From Lentisphaerota bacterium (GTDB lineage: Bacteria; Verrucomicrobiota; Kiritimatiellia; UBA8416; VGWI01), in the NCBI GenBank assembly GCA_016873655.1, contig VGWI01000017.1, positions 1 through 37,041 of the forward strand: a stretch of DNA of 37,041 nt, given 5' to 3'. The position numbers and the translations under genes are program-made. Position 1 is the stretch's first letter, and every line of letters starts with the position of its first letter. The notes beneath the pieces were generated by a model that did no database searches, was not told the DNA's origin, and worked only from the letters and a program-made list of their open reading frames with translations. This document shows positions 15,940 through 23,826 of this stretch, piece after piece.

Positions 15940-17682
15940 ATGGCGTCGCGGCCCGCCGGCAATCCTGTTTCCCGGTCGGGCCGGGTTCCCGTTTGCATGA
16001 AGCAGAGACCTCGAACCAGCAAGGGCAGTCGCCGAACCCGGAAGGCTTCCCGCTCAAGCAGTGAGCAGGCCGGCAGGAAGCTCCATGCCGGGCGGCAGGA
16101 AGACTTCAGCCGCCTGTTCAATCTGTTCTTTGAAGGTCCGGCATGCGTCCGCGGCATCGCCGAGATCGTCAGGCGCGACATGCGCTACACCGCCGTCAAC
16201 CGCGCCATGGCGGCGCTCTATGGTTTGAAGCCGGAGCAGGTTATCGGCAGGACGATGATCGAGCTTGGCGTTCCCCGTGAGGCGGTTGCAGACGGCATCA
16301 AACGGCTTGAGGCGTGCCGTGGCAGGGACGTGGTCCGGTACCTGCATTCGCGGGGAAAGAACGACGAGAAGAAGTGGTATGACATGGTTCTCACCCCGCT
16401 TGGCGTCGGACCGAACGGGCTCAAGCAGTTCGTGTTCGAGGGGCGCGACGTTACCCGGATAATCCGGGCCCAGTCGGAGCTGGAACTGGTTCAGCGGCTC
16501 AGTTCCGCTCTGAACAGCATCAACGACTCCATTCATTCGAGTCTCGGAATCCGCGAAATCATGCAGGCGCTTGTCAGCCGCGGAGCAGAGGCGCTGGGCT
16601 GTCGGACCGCGGCGATTTCCATGAGGGAAGAGGGCAGGTGGGTTGTGCGTTACGTGCACGGGTTTTCGCAGGACATGGTTGGGGCTGTCATGACCGACCG
16701 GACCGAGGGGCATGCTTTGAAGGTGCTGGAGACGGGCCGGACCGTTGCTGTGGCCGACTCCAGGTCCGACCCGAGTGTCAAACGCAGGCACATGCTGAAG
16801 TACGGCGTCCTTGCCGTGCTGGTCGTGCCGCTTTTCATGCGCGGCCGGGTGGCGGGGGTCCTTTTTCTCAACTTCCCGGAGCCGCGTCGGTTCAGGGCGG
16901 AGGAGATACGTTTCGGGGAACAGCTTGCGACATCGGCCGGCAGCGCGCTCGAGCGCGGACTGATGTTCGCCGAGCTTGAGCGGGCGATGGGAGAACTGAA
17001 CGCCGCGCGGAACGAGCTCGAAGCCAAGGTCATGGAACGGACAGCCCAGCTCCATGCGCTGACCGTGCGGATGATCGGCGCGGAGGAGAAGGAGCGCTAC
17101 AGGATGGGACAGGTGCTGCACGAGGACCTGCAGCAGACGCTTGTCAGTATGAAATACGAGCTGGACAGGCTGCGAAGCGGGTCGAGCGGGCTGCTGCGGA
17201 AAGCCGATCTGGCAGGGCTTGCGGTCATCCTGGACAAGGCCATTGGCACCACCCGTTCCTTGAGCGCCGACCTGGTGAACGCTGTGCTCTGCGACGCGGA
17301 CCTTGCCGATGCATTTGCCTGGGCGGCGAAAGACGCGCAAAGGACGCACGGGCTGTCGGTGCGGGTATCTGCCGCGCCAGGGCTCGGGCCGGCTGACCAT
17401 GCCTCCAGGGAGTTCATGTTCCGATCGGTGAAGGAGCTGCTGCTCAACGTTGCGAAGCATTCAGGCGTCCGGAGAGCCTCGATCCGAGCCTTCGCGCCCG
17501 AACGCGGGTTGGCATCGGTGGAAGTGTCCGACAGGGGGTCAGGGTTCGACCCGGCCCGTGTCCATGCGGGAAGCATCGGTCTTTCCGCGATGCGCGAACG
17601 CGCGGCCTACCTCGGAGGCGAACTCAGAATCAGCTCCACGTCGGGGAGAGGGACGCGTGTTACACTGACGCTCCCGGTGTAG
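15940..17682 (+). CDS. PAS-GAF sensor histidine kinase (HisKA_3 / NarL-type partner class)
   Basis: 580 residues from the ATG at 15940, preceded by GGGGAGGG; a GTG two codons earlier is less well spaced. No membrane segment, so it is a cytoplasmic sensor. After a basic N-terminus comes a PAS domain at about 50-180 (RYTAVNRAMAALYGLKPEQV...FEGRDVTRI), a GAF domain at about 200-345 (REIMQALVSRGAEALGCR, VLVVPLFMRGRVAGVLFLN), a short coiled coil, then the HisKA_3 dimerisation helix EKERYRMGQVLHEDLQQTL with His394 as the phospho-acceptor. The HATPase_c domain is at about 480-580, with the N-box RSVKELLLNVAKHSG, SDRGSGFDP and GSIGLSAMRERAAYLGG. Kinases of this class normally phosphorylate LuxR/NarL-type regulators. 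None is encoded beside it, so it is an orphan here. The signal is unknown. Confidence 0.92.
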   Translation: MASRPAGNPVSRSGRVPVCMKQRPRTSKGSRRTRKASRSSSEQAGRKLHAGRQEDFSRLFNLFFEGPACVRGIAEIVRRDMRYTAVNRAMAALYGLKPEQVIGRTMIELGVPREAVADGIKRLEACRGRDVVRYLHSRGKNDEKKWYDMVLTPLGVGPNGLKQFVFEGRDVTRIIRAQSELELVQRLSSALNSINDSIHSSLGIREIMQALVSRGAEALGCRTAAISMREEGRWVVRYVHGFSQDMVGAVMTDRTEGHALKVLETGRTVAVADSRSDPSVKRRHMLKYGVLAVLVVPLFMRGRVAGVLFLNFPEPRRFRAEEIRFGEQLATSAGSALERGLMFAELERAMGELNAARNELEAKVMERTAQLHALTVRMIGAEEKERYRMGQVLHEDLQQTLVSMKYELDRLRSGSSGLLRKADLAGLAVILDKAIGTTRSLSADLVNAVLCDADLADAFAWAAKDAQRTHGLSVRVSAAPGLGPADHASREFMFRSVKELLLNVAKHSGVRRASIRAFAPERGLASVEVSDRGSGFDPARVHAGSIGLSAMRERAAYLGGELRISSTSGRGTRVTLTLPV

Positions 17683-17798
17683 AGCGCTGGCGGTGAGTGC
17701 GCGCCACGGTACCGTCAACGGCCTGCGGCTGCTCCGACTGAAAGGCGACGTGAGAAGGTTTTGAGAAGTGTTGGTCAAGAAACGCTCTGTGCCGGCGC

Positions 17799-18398
17799 TC
17801 AATCGTCGGACTTGCGAGACATGGTGAGGTCGCCCGTTGTTTTCGACCCGCCTTTGCGGTCAACCAGTGCTATCTCGCCGGCGAAATTCGATCCGTCGAA
17901 GCTGCCAGTAACCTGGAACTCCTTCGGCCGCCTGACGTCAAACAGGCCGTCGTACTTGCCTTCGGAGTTCTTTCTGAAAGCGCCTGAGTAACGGTACTTC
18001 TTACCGTCGCTGTGTTCGGCAGACCAGTCGGCCTTGAGTTCTCCGTCACTGTCCTCGGTGATGGTGCAAGCGAGTGCGCCGCTCCAGCGCTCGGACTTGT
18101 ACTTGCCGGAGTAGGCGCCGGCCACTGACTGCGCGGCCGGGTTCGGGCGCGGCGGCGCTGCCAATTCCCTGATCAGCGCCCGGTCGGTTGATATGAGTTC
18201 CATCATGTCTATCTGCATGTCCTTCCCGTCGGCCGTGCGGAGTTGCACCGATCCGGCCTGGAGCTTCACGAACGAGGCCTCGACCGTTTCTCCGCGGATG
18301 CTGGTCCACTTCCGCGGACTCTTGCCGGCATCTTGCGACTGGGCAAGAACTGATGTTGCCGCGACGACAGACAGGATGCAGACAGCGAACATTTTCAT
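17799..18398 (-). CDS. Secreted SHD1-domain protein
   Basis: 199 residues with a signal peptide (MKMFAVCILSVVAATSVLAQ). The segment RKWTSIRGETVEASFVKL...VQLRTADGKDMQIDMMELISTDRALI (two parts) matches the SHD1 (SLA1 homology domain 1) pattern W-x(3)-G-x-x-V-x-A, which is abundant in secreted PVC-group proteins. The C-terminal half (about 95-199) is a predicted beta-barrel or lipocalin-like fold of repeated strands (GAYSGKYKSERWSGALACTI, KADWSAEHSDGKKYRYSGAF, GLFDVRRPKEFQVTGSFDG). GGAGGG lies 5 bases before the ATG at 18398. It converges on the histidine kinase gene. Function unknown. Confidence 0.65.
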   Translation of the reverse strand: MKMFAVCILSVVAATSVLAQSQDAGKSPRKWTSIRGETVEASFVKLQAGSVQLRTADGKDMQIDMMELISTDRALIRELAAPPRPNPAAQSVAGAYSGKYKSERWSGALACTITEDSDGELKADWSAEHSDGKKYRYSGAFRKNSEGKYDGLFDVRRPKEFQVTGSFDGSNFAGEIALVDRKGGSKTTGDLTMSRKSDD

Positions 18399-18551
18399 AT
18401 GACCCTCCATCAGCCCTGGACAGCCAGGGCAAGACTCACGGAGCCTGACTCACGCGCTTTCTTGTCCATACAAGTTGCGCAGCTTGAGGCCCGAAGGCGC
18501 CGCCAGTCAAGCCAACGTGGTGACAGGGTGGGCAGCATCCCCCGCCGGGGG

Positions 18552-19769
18552 TCAGGTTGTGAGCCGGCTGGGCGGAACCGCCCATGGAACGTCAAGGTCC
18601 GTGAGGTGGCAATTCCGTCTGAAGGCCGTTTCGATGTATGACTCCATCTCGTTTACCGCCTGAACAGTGCCTTCCTCCCAGGGAGACGGGTGCACGTACT
18701 TGACCGGGATCTGCATGACCGGCGCGGCGTGGATCAGTTCCACCGCCTTCGTGTGCGCTCTGGCGAGCTGGAGACTGCAATATGGCGGCGAGGTATTGCC
18801 CGAGACAGCCGCGAGCAATCCGTTCATCACTAAGTCGCGCAGTGACTCCCCGTCGGGGACCGGGACGATGCGCGCGCCGTCGCGATGGATCTCGATTCGG
18901 TCCCGCCACGCGGCGTCGGAGCTCCATTCAAGACGGCCCTTCTCGCCCCGTATTGAGACGATCGGGCTGATGTGTCTGGCGCATGCGTGTGTGAAGTGAC
19001 CGGAGACCGTCGGGCCTTCCTTCGTTTCGAGGCGGAAACAGGCCGTGTCCGGGCTTTCCATGTCGCGCGCCCTGTACAGTTCGGCAGTGCCGCCGGTCAC
19101 CTCCAGCGCGGCGGCGGTATCGTCTCCAGCGAGAAACAGCGCCGCCATGAGCTGGTGCGCCATGGCGTTGTTGAAGGGCGAATCGCGAACGAACCCGTCT
19201 GTCGTGCGGAGCCGGCCTGCCCACGAATTGCGCGAGTAGTATATCTCATTCCTCGGCATTGCGCCGATGACGCTTGCCGAGGTGACCCGGCCGATGGCGC
19301 CATCGAGCAGCATGCGCTTGGCCTCCCAGACTTCGGGCGCATACAGGCGCTGGAACCCGACTGCGACGACGCGGCGCGCGGCGCGCGCCGCGTCGAGCAT
19401 GGCATCAACATCGTCGACGCAGCCCGCGGCCGGTTTCTCGACGAACACGTGGCAGCCGGCTTCGACGGCCGCCAGAACCATCGGGCGGTGAAGGGGTATG
19501 CCGGTCGGGATGAAGCACACATCGATATTTCCCGCTTCGCGCGCGAGCATTTCCCTGTGGTCGGAGTAGATCCTGCAGCCTCCCTCCGTCATGCTGGCGC
19601 ATTGCTCCCGCGCCTCACCGGGATTGATGACGGTGCAGGCCGAAAGGCGCACTTGCCCGCGCCGTGCCGCGCGCGTGATGTCGGCGTAGTGGGTTCTGCC
19701 GAAACCTGTTACGCCGATCAAACCCACCGACAGCGGAAGTCGGTGTTCCGTTGCTGAAGACGCTGACAT
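18552..19769 (-). CDS. Gfo/Idh/MocA-family NAD(P)-dependent oxidoreductase
   Basis: 405 residues. The N-terminal Rossmann domain begins LSVGLIGVTGFGRTHYADI, a GxxGxGxxH-like dinucleotide motif. FIPTGIPLHRPMVLAAVEAG and HVFVEKPAAG follow, where the EKP lysine is the conserved catalytic residue. The C-terminal alpha/beta domain (GFQRLYAPEVWEAKRMLLDG, TDGFVRDSPFNNAMAHQLMA) has the usual His-containing active-site helix. Substrates in this family are sugars, inositols or their derivatives; none can be read here. The ATG at 19769 is preceded by GGAGGGGTTGTC. The frame extends 75 codons further upstream without family resemblance, so that part is leader. It is read divergently from the GH3 operon, suggesting but not proving a shared carbohydrate role. 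Confidence 0.88.
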   Translation of the reverse strand: MSASSATEHRLPLSVGLIGVTGFGRTHYADITRAARRGQVRLSACTVINPGEAREQCASMTEGGCRIYSDHREMLAREAGNIDVCFIPTGIPLHRPMVLAAVEAGCHVFVEKPAAGCVDDVDAMLDAARAARRVVAVGFQRLYAPEVWEAKRMLLDGAIGRVTSASVIGAMPRNEIYYSRNSWAGRLRTTDGFVRDSPFNNAMAHQLMAALFLAGDDTAAALEVTGGTAELYRARDMESPDTACFRLETKEGPTVSGHFTHACARHISPIVSIRGEKGRLEWSSDAAWRDRIEIHRDGARIVPVPDGESLRDLVMNGLLAAVSGNTSPPYCSLQLARAHTKAVELIHAAPVMQIPVKYVHPSPWEEGTVQAVNEMESYIETAFRRNCHLTDLDVPWAVPPSRLTT

Positions 19770-19809
19770 GACAACCCCTCCGCCGCGCGAATCGCCGGCG
19801 AAGGGGCGC

Positions 19810-19838
19810 AATATACCCCGTGGACCCCGCCGGCGCAA
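19810..19838 (-). promoter_or_regulatory. Possible promoter for the oxidoreductase
   Basis: On the minus strand TTGCGC (19833-19838) lies 17 bases before TATATT (19810-19815). The -10 box is good and the -35 box is weak. The leader to the ATG at 19769 would be about 34 bases. Confidence 0.4.
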
Positions 19839-19874
19839 TCCCGCTTGGGGCGTGTAAGGGCGGAGCGATACTGA

Positions 19875-20144
19875 TTGACCGTGCGGGAGGCGTTCCCGAT
19901 AATCCGCGGCCGTTGTTCTTCCGTCAGGCAACTCTCTAACTACGGCCTGCCCCACTGCGGCGGCGCGGTTTCGATGGAGCACGCCGGGCGGCATCCGGAA
20001 GCCTCAGGCAGTACGGTGGTGTATGCCTTCCGCGAGCGCAGGAAGGACTGCTGCGGAATGGAGATCCTTGTGACGCTTCTGCTCCGCGACGTGCGCGTGT
20101 TCGATCTGGATTTCGGGCATTCGGAGTGTTGTGTCTGCATGTAG
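19875..20144 (+). CDS. Small Cys-containing hypothetical protein upstream of GH3
   Basis: 89 codons from a TTG at 19875 (GGCGGAG lies upstream); an internal ATG at 19974 would give 56. The codons show strong G/C preference at third positions throughout, as in neighbouring genes, which supports real coding. The product is not recognised. It contains six or more Cys (GRCSSVR, PHCGG, KDCCGM, and a terminal CCVCM) and a hydrophobic strand EILVTLLLRDVRVFDLDF. The gene ends 16 bases before the GH3 start codon, so the two are probably cotranscribed. It could be a small metal-binding protein, or a false ORF; I rate both as possible. Confidence 0.4.
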   Translation: MTVREAFPIIRGRCSSVRQLSNYGLPHCGGAVSMEHAGRHPEASGSTVVYAFRERRKDCCGMEILVTLLLRDVRVFDLDFGHSECCVCM

Positions 20145-20160
20145 CGCAAGGAGTAAATCA

Positions 20161-21909
20161 ATGAGCAGTCAGAAAGATCGCTGGGTTGACGGCCTGATGG
20201 GGAAGATGGATCTCGACCAGAAGGTCGGGCAGTTGATGGTGTTTGGGCTGTGCGGAACGGTGATAACGCCCGACACGGTGGAGATGATCCGCAAGTACCA
20301 TGTCGGCGGCATCCGCATCAGCCAGGGCTTTCGGATAATCACGCTGATGAACGACGTCAAACCCGGCGAGGAGCCCGACGAGATCACGCTGAAGTCCATG
20401 CACCCGCCCTGCGGGCTGAACAAGGACTACGCCTACACCAAGAACCCGCCGGTCGCCAACGCCTGCGAGTTCGCCGCGATGCTGAACGAACTGCGGACGA
20501 TGTCGCTGGAGCGGAAACTTGGGATACCCATTCATTTCACCGTGGACCAGGAAGGCAGCGGCTCGGACGACCTCCTCGGCGGGCAGCGGCTTTTTCCGCA
20601 CCCGATGGGGCTGGCGGCCTCGGGCAGGCCGGAGATTGCCTACCGCGCCGCGAAGAGCATTGCGATGCAGGCGCGCGCGGTCGGCGCGAACATGATCCAC
20701 TCGCCGGTGCTTGACGTGAACACCAACCCGCTCAACCCGGAAATAGGCACCAGGGCCTATTCCGACAACGCGAAGGATGTCACCCGTTTCGCGCTCCAGA
20801 GCCTGAAGGGGTTCCAGGAGCACAAGCTGATGGCGACTGGCAAACACTTCCCCGGCCGCGGCGAGTCCGTTGCCGACGCCCACTGGGGGATGCCGGTCGT
20901 GGATCTTGACCACAAGACGCTGATGGACGTGCATATCTCGCCGTACAAGGCGCTGATAGCCGCGGGGCTGCCTTGCGTGATGACAGCTCATTCGCTGTAC
21001 CCGGCGCTGGGCGAGACGAAGCTGCCGGCCAGCATGAGCCGCGCGATCGTGACGGGTTTCCTGCGCGGCGAGCTCGGCTTCAACGGCGTCGTCACGACCG
21101 ACAACATGATGATGGGCGGCATACTGAAGCAGTACGAGATGTCCGAAGCCATCGTGCAGGCGCTCATCGCAGGCAACGACCTCGTTCTCTGCCGTGACGA
21201 GAGCCCGATCCGGTTCCGGATACTGGAGTCGGTGAAGCAGGCGGTGAAGGAAGGCCGGTTGCCCGAGCAGGAAGTGGACGAGAAGGTGCGCCGCATTCTC
21301 GCGATGCGGTGGGACATGGGCCTTGCGAAGAACGGCGGGCTCGTGGACGCCGCGAAGGCCGATGCGCCGATCCGCGGCAAGTTCGTCCAGGACGCCGCGC
21401 GCGAGGCGGCGGAGCGGTCGGTGCTCGTGGTCGCGAACCGCGGGAAGGTCCTGCCGGTTGACCCGAAGAAGCGCGTGCTGTTGGTCGAGCAGATATTCCC
21501 GACGCATGCGGCCGCGAACAACATGTACTGTCACCCGGGCCTGTTGTGGGAGGAGATGGGCGTGATCGGCAAGTCGGTCGGTTCGATCGAGATCCAGAAC
21601 CTGCCCGACGCGGGCGACATGGAGCGCCTGAAGAGGCGCCTTGCGCAGAACGACTATGACGTCATTGTCACGACGAACTACTACCACCACAAGGCGGCCG
21701 CGGCGGTTCCGCAGGTGGTGAAACTCTGCCAGGCCACCGGCAAGCCGGTCGTCGTGGTGACGAACACTCCCTACGTGTTCGGCGCGGATCCTTCGTATGA
21801 CACCGTGCTCGCGCTGTTCCAGCCGGGCGGAAGGGAGCATATGCGCGTGGTGTCACAGATCATGTTCGGCAAGAGGAAGGCCAAGTCCCGCATGCCGGTG
21901 AATGTCTGA
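20161..21909 (+). CDS. Glycoside hydrolase family 3 (NagZ-type beta-N-acetylhexosaminidase or beta-glucosidase)
   Basis: 582 residues from the ATG at 20161, preceded by AAGGAGTAAATCA. The N-terminal GH3 barrel starts KMDLDQKVGQLMVFGLCGTV. The NagZ signature KHFPGRG (Lys228-His229) followed by SVADAHWGMP supplies the His/Asp dyad expected of bacterial N-acetylglucosaminidases. GFNGVVTTDNMMMGGI carries the nucleophile Asp314. Residues about 430-582 form the GH3 C-terminal alpha/beta domain (AERSVLVVANRGKVLPVDPK, KPVVVVTNTPYVFG). Classic NagZ lacks this second domain. There is no signal peptide, so it is cytoplasmic and fits turnover of imported muropeptide or chitin fragments. Exact specificity is unresolved. 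The reverse strand is also open over most of this gene, which is a GC-bias artefact. Confidence 0.88.
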   Translation: MSSQKDRWVDGLMGKMDLDQKVGQLMVFGLCGTVITPDTVEMIRKYHVGGIRISQGFRIITLMNDVKPGEEPDEITLKSMHPPCGLNKDYAYTKNPPVANACEFAAMLNELRTMSLERKLGIPIHFTVDQEGSGSDDLLGGQRLFPHPMGLAASGRPEIAYRAAKSIAMQARAVGANMIHSPVLDVNTNPLNPEIGTRAYSDNAKDVTRFALQSLKGFQEHKLMATGKHFPGRGESVADAHWGMPVVDLDHKTLMDVHISPYKALIAAGLPCVMTAHSLYPALGETKLPASMSRAIVTGFLRGELGFNGVVTTDNMMMGGILKQYEMSEAIVQALIAGNDLVLCRDESPIRFRILESVKQAVKEGRLPEQEVDEKVRRILAMRWDMGLAKNGGLVDAAKADAPIRGKFVQDAAREAAERSVLVVANRGKVLPVDPKKRVLLVEQIFPTHAAANNMYCHPGLLWEEMGVIGKSVGSIEIQNLPDAGDMERLKRRLAQNDYDVIVTTNYYHHKAAAAVPQVVKLCQATGKPVVVVTNTPYVFGADPSYDTVLALFQPGGREHMRVVSQIMFGKRKAKSRMPVNV

Positions 21910-21917
21910 CGATCCCA

Positions 21918-22096
21918 CAGGGTCAGATAGGCATCTCGCAGGGTCAGACCTAGAAGCTAGAAGATAGGTGTTGACGTGGGGCGGGGGCGAGTGGGACTGC
22001 TTGGGCCTTGGCCAAGGGCAAGTCACTGGCCTCCAAGGCGGTCCGGATCGAGAAGATGGCAAGGACAGTCAAATGCTAGGTTCCAGGTCTGATCCC
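21918..22096. repeat. REP-like short direct and inverted repeats
   Basis: The gap between GH3 and the PP-loop gene has CAGGGTCAGA twice (21918-21927, 21939-21948). The inverse GGTCTGATCCC (22086-22096) matches GGGTCAGACC (21941-21950) with one change. Between them lie a doubled CTAGAAG and a perfect 12-bp palindrome CCTTGGCCAAGG (22006-22017). The layout resembles a REP or small non-autonomous element. No RAYT transposase gene is present. Confidence 0.35.
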
Positions 22097-22128
22097 GGAT
22101 CCTTTGTCACGTGTGTGTTAGAGTACGC

Positions 22129-23184
22129 ATGATGAAGGAAACGAACGCACACGGCGAAGGTTCGGGGAGCCGCAGCGGGGCGCGGGCTTTGTCTCTTCTT
22201 TCCGGCGGACTGGACAGCCAGCTTGCGATACTCGTTCTTCGCGGGCAGGGTGTTGATGTCACTGCTGTTGCCTTCGACAGCCCCTTCTTCGATACGACAC
22301 GGGCGCGCAAGGCGGCCGAGGGGTTGGGGGTGCCGCTTCTTGTCCTGGACTTCACGGATGACATACTCCGCATTCTCCGCAAGCCGAAGCACGGGTTCGG
22401 GGCGTGCATGAACCCATGCATTGACTGCCACACGCAGATGGTCCGGTGCGCCGGTGAAGAGGCCGCGCGGAGCGGCTTCGATTTCGTGGCGACAGGGGAG
22501 GTGCTCGACCAGCGTCCCATGTCGCAGAACCGCAGGTGTCTCGGAATCGTGGCCAATGAATCTGGCTATGCGGACATTCTTGTCAGGCCGATGAGCGCGA
22601 AGTTGCTGGCGGAAACGAAGCCGGAGCGGGAAGGACTGATCGACAGGAACCGCCTGCTTGGATTCAGCGGAAGGACTCGCAGGCCGCAGATGGCGCTGGC
22701 CAGGGAATACGGGCTTGCCGATTATCCCACGCCCGCAGGCGGGTGCCGCCTCACGGAGCCCAATTTCTGCGCGCGCCTGCGCGATCTTATCGAGCACGAG
22801 GGGATCACGGACCGGCGTTCCCTCGAATTGCTCAAGTGCGGCAGGCATTTCCGGCTTGGTCCCGCGACGAAGCTGATTCTTGGGCGGGACGAGAAAGACA
22901 ATGCCATGATTGAACAGCGCGCTTCGGAATGCGACGCGCTCATGATTCCGGGTGATGACATCCCGGGCCCGACGGGGCTGCTGCCCGCGTCAGCGGACGG
23001 GGACGCCATTCGGCTTGCGGCAGGGCTTCTCGCTCATTACTCCGACTGCCCGCCCGGCAAGGCGCTCTGTGTTATCGTGAAGACCGCAGCCGGAGTTCAG
23101 ACGATGGATGCAGTACCCGTGGGGCAGGACGCAGTTGACGCCAACATGATAGAGCTGAAGACGAAGGGATCTCAGCCTGTCTGA
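22129..23184 (+). CDS. PP-loop ATPase related to tRNA thiolation enzymes (MnmA/ThiI superfamily)
   Basis: 351 residues from ATG at 22129 (an adjacent ATG at 22132 is equally possible; no strong ribosome-binding site). The PP-loop motif is LSLLSGGLDSQLAI. Family motifs follow: GACMNPCIDCHTQM with Cys residues typical of sulfur-handling members, FVATGEVLDQRPMSQN, ILVRPMSAKLL, YPTPAGGCRLTEPNFCARL and LLKCGRHFRLGPATKLILGR. This is the subfamily usually annotated as tRNA 4-thiouridine/2-thiouridine-synthase-like, of a distinct and poorly characterised type with a C-terminal NFACT-like RNA-binding segment. It likely adenylates and thiolates a tRNA uridine, but the position modified is not known to me. 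Its last 13 bases overlap the convergent FHA gene. Confidence 0.78.
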   Translation: MMKETNAHGEGSGSRSGARALSLLSGGLDSQLAILVLRGQGVDVTAVAFDSPFFDTTRARKAAEGLGVPLLVLDFTDDILRILRKPKHGFGACMNPCIDCHTQMVRCAGEEAARSGFDFVATGEVLDQRPMSQNRRCLGIVANESGYADILVRPMSAKLLAETKPEREGLIDRNRLLGFSGRTRRPQMALAREYGLADYPTPAGGCRLTEPNFCARLRDLIEHEGITDRRSLELLKCGRHFRLGPATKLILGRDEKDNAMIEQRASECDALMIPGDDIPGPTGLLPASADGDAIRLAAGLLAHYSDCPPGKALCVIVKTAAGVQTMDAVPVGQDAVDANMIELKTKGSQPV

Positions 23185-23690
23185 AGCAGGCCGCGCAGAA
23201 ACCAGTAGGCCAACGCGACCAGCGCGACCAGGACCAGCACGCTCAGCGCCATCCATCGCCATTTCGGAGTCCGGCGCGCGGCGAAAGCCGGGGCGGCCCC
23301 CATTGGTGCCGTTCGAACGCCTGCCAGGCCGGAGGACATCACGACCGTCGGGACGGGGGCGCTGATCGGCGGCTTCGCCAGGACTGATTCGTCAACGAGA
23401 ACGTCGTCGCCCGAGAACTGGATCTCCGTCGAACCGGCCATTACCGCGTCACCGGGTTTAAGGCGCGACGACACGACCATCTCACCGTTGAGCCTTGTGC
23501 CGTTGGTGGAGCCCAGGTCGCGGATCCAGTACTCGTCGCCTTCACGAATTATCGCGCAGTGGTGACTGGATGCGGCCTGGTCGGCGATGCAGATGTGGCA
23601 GTCCCGGGCGCGGCCGATGATCGTCTCGTCCTGTCCGATTTCGATCTCGCGGCCGGCGGCGGGCCCGGTTGTGATGGTGACGTTTGCCAT
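23172..23690 (-). CDS. FHA-domain protein with C-terminal membrane anchor
   Basis: 172 residues from the ATG at 23690. The FHA domain covers about residues 5-100: ETIIGRARDCHICIADQAAS gives the GR...S/H binding loop, followed by SHHCAII, then YWIRDLGSTNGTRLNG. These are the conserved Gly-Arg, Ser, His and Asn residues that bind phosphothreonine. A Pro/Ala-rich linker leads to one membrane helix near 148-167 (WMALSVLVLVALVALAYWFL) and a short tail, so the FHA domain is probably cytoplasmic and tail-anchored. It would recruit a Ser/Thr-phosphorylated partner. No such kinase is encoded nearby. It has its own near-consensus promoter. Confidence 0.88.
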   Translation of the reverse strand: MANVTITTGPAAGREIEIGQDETIIGRARDCHICIADQAASSHHCAIIREGDEYWIRDLGSTNGTRLNGEMVVSSRLKPGDAVMAGSTEIQFSGDDVLVDESVLAKPPISAPVPTVVMSSGLAGVRTAPMGAAPAFAARRTPKWRWMALSVLVLVALVALAYWFLRGLLQTG

Positions 23691-23762
23691 TGTGTGATTC
23701 GTCCGGCCGGCGCGATTCTGCATCCTGCCAAACCGCAAGTTGCCGGCCGCAAGCGTGGTGCG

Positions 23763-23792
23763 ATTATCCGCACAACCCGCCGCCGGTGTCAA
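23763..23792 (-). promoter_or_regulatory. Sigma70-type promoter for the FHA gene
   Basis: On the minus strand a perfect TTGACA (23787-23792) is followed after 18 bases by GATAAT (23763-23768). The leader would be about 65 bases. It sits between the pyrC stop and the FHA start, so the FHA gene is independently transcribed. Confidence 0.6.
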
Positions 23793-23826
23793 TCAGTCGA
23801 TTGGCGGTGATTGATGGATGGGCGGG

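Noticed and set aside
16054-17460. A 468-codon minus-strand frame
   Set aside because: Antisense shadow of the histidine kinase; no family motifs.
20158-21840. A 560-codon open frame on the minus strand
   Set aside because: It is the exact antisense of the GH3 gene, whose motifs are clear. The product is Arg/His/Leu-rich without domains, as expected from high-GC antisense frames.
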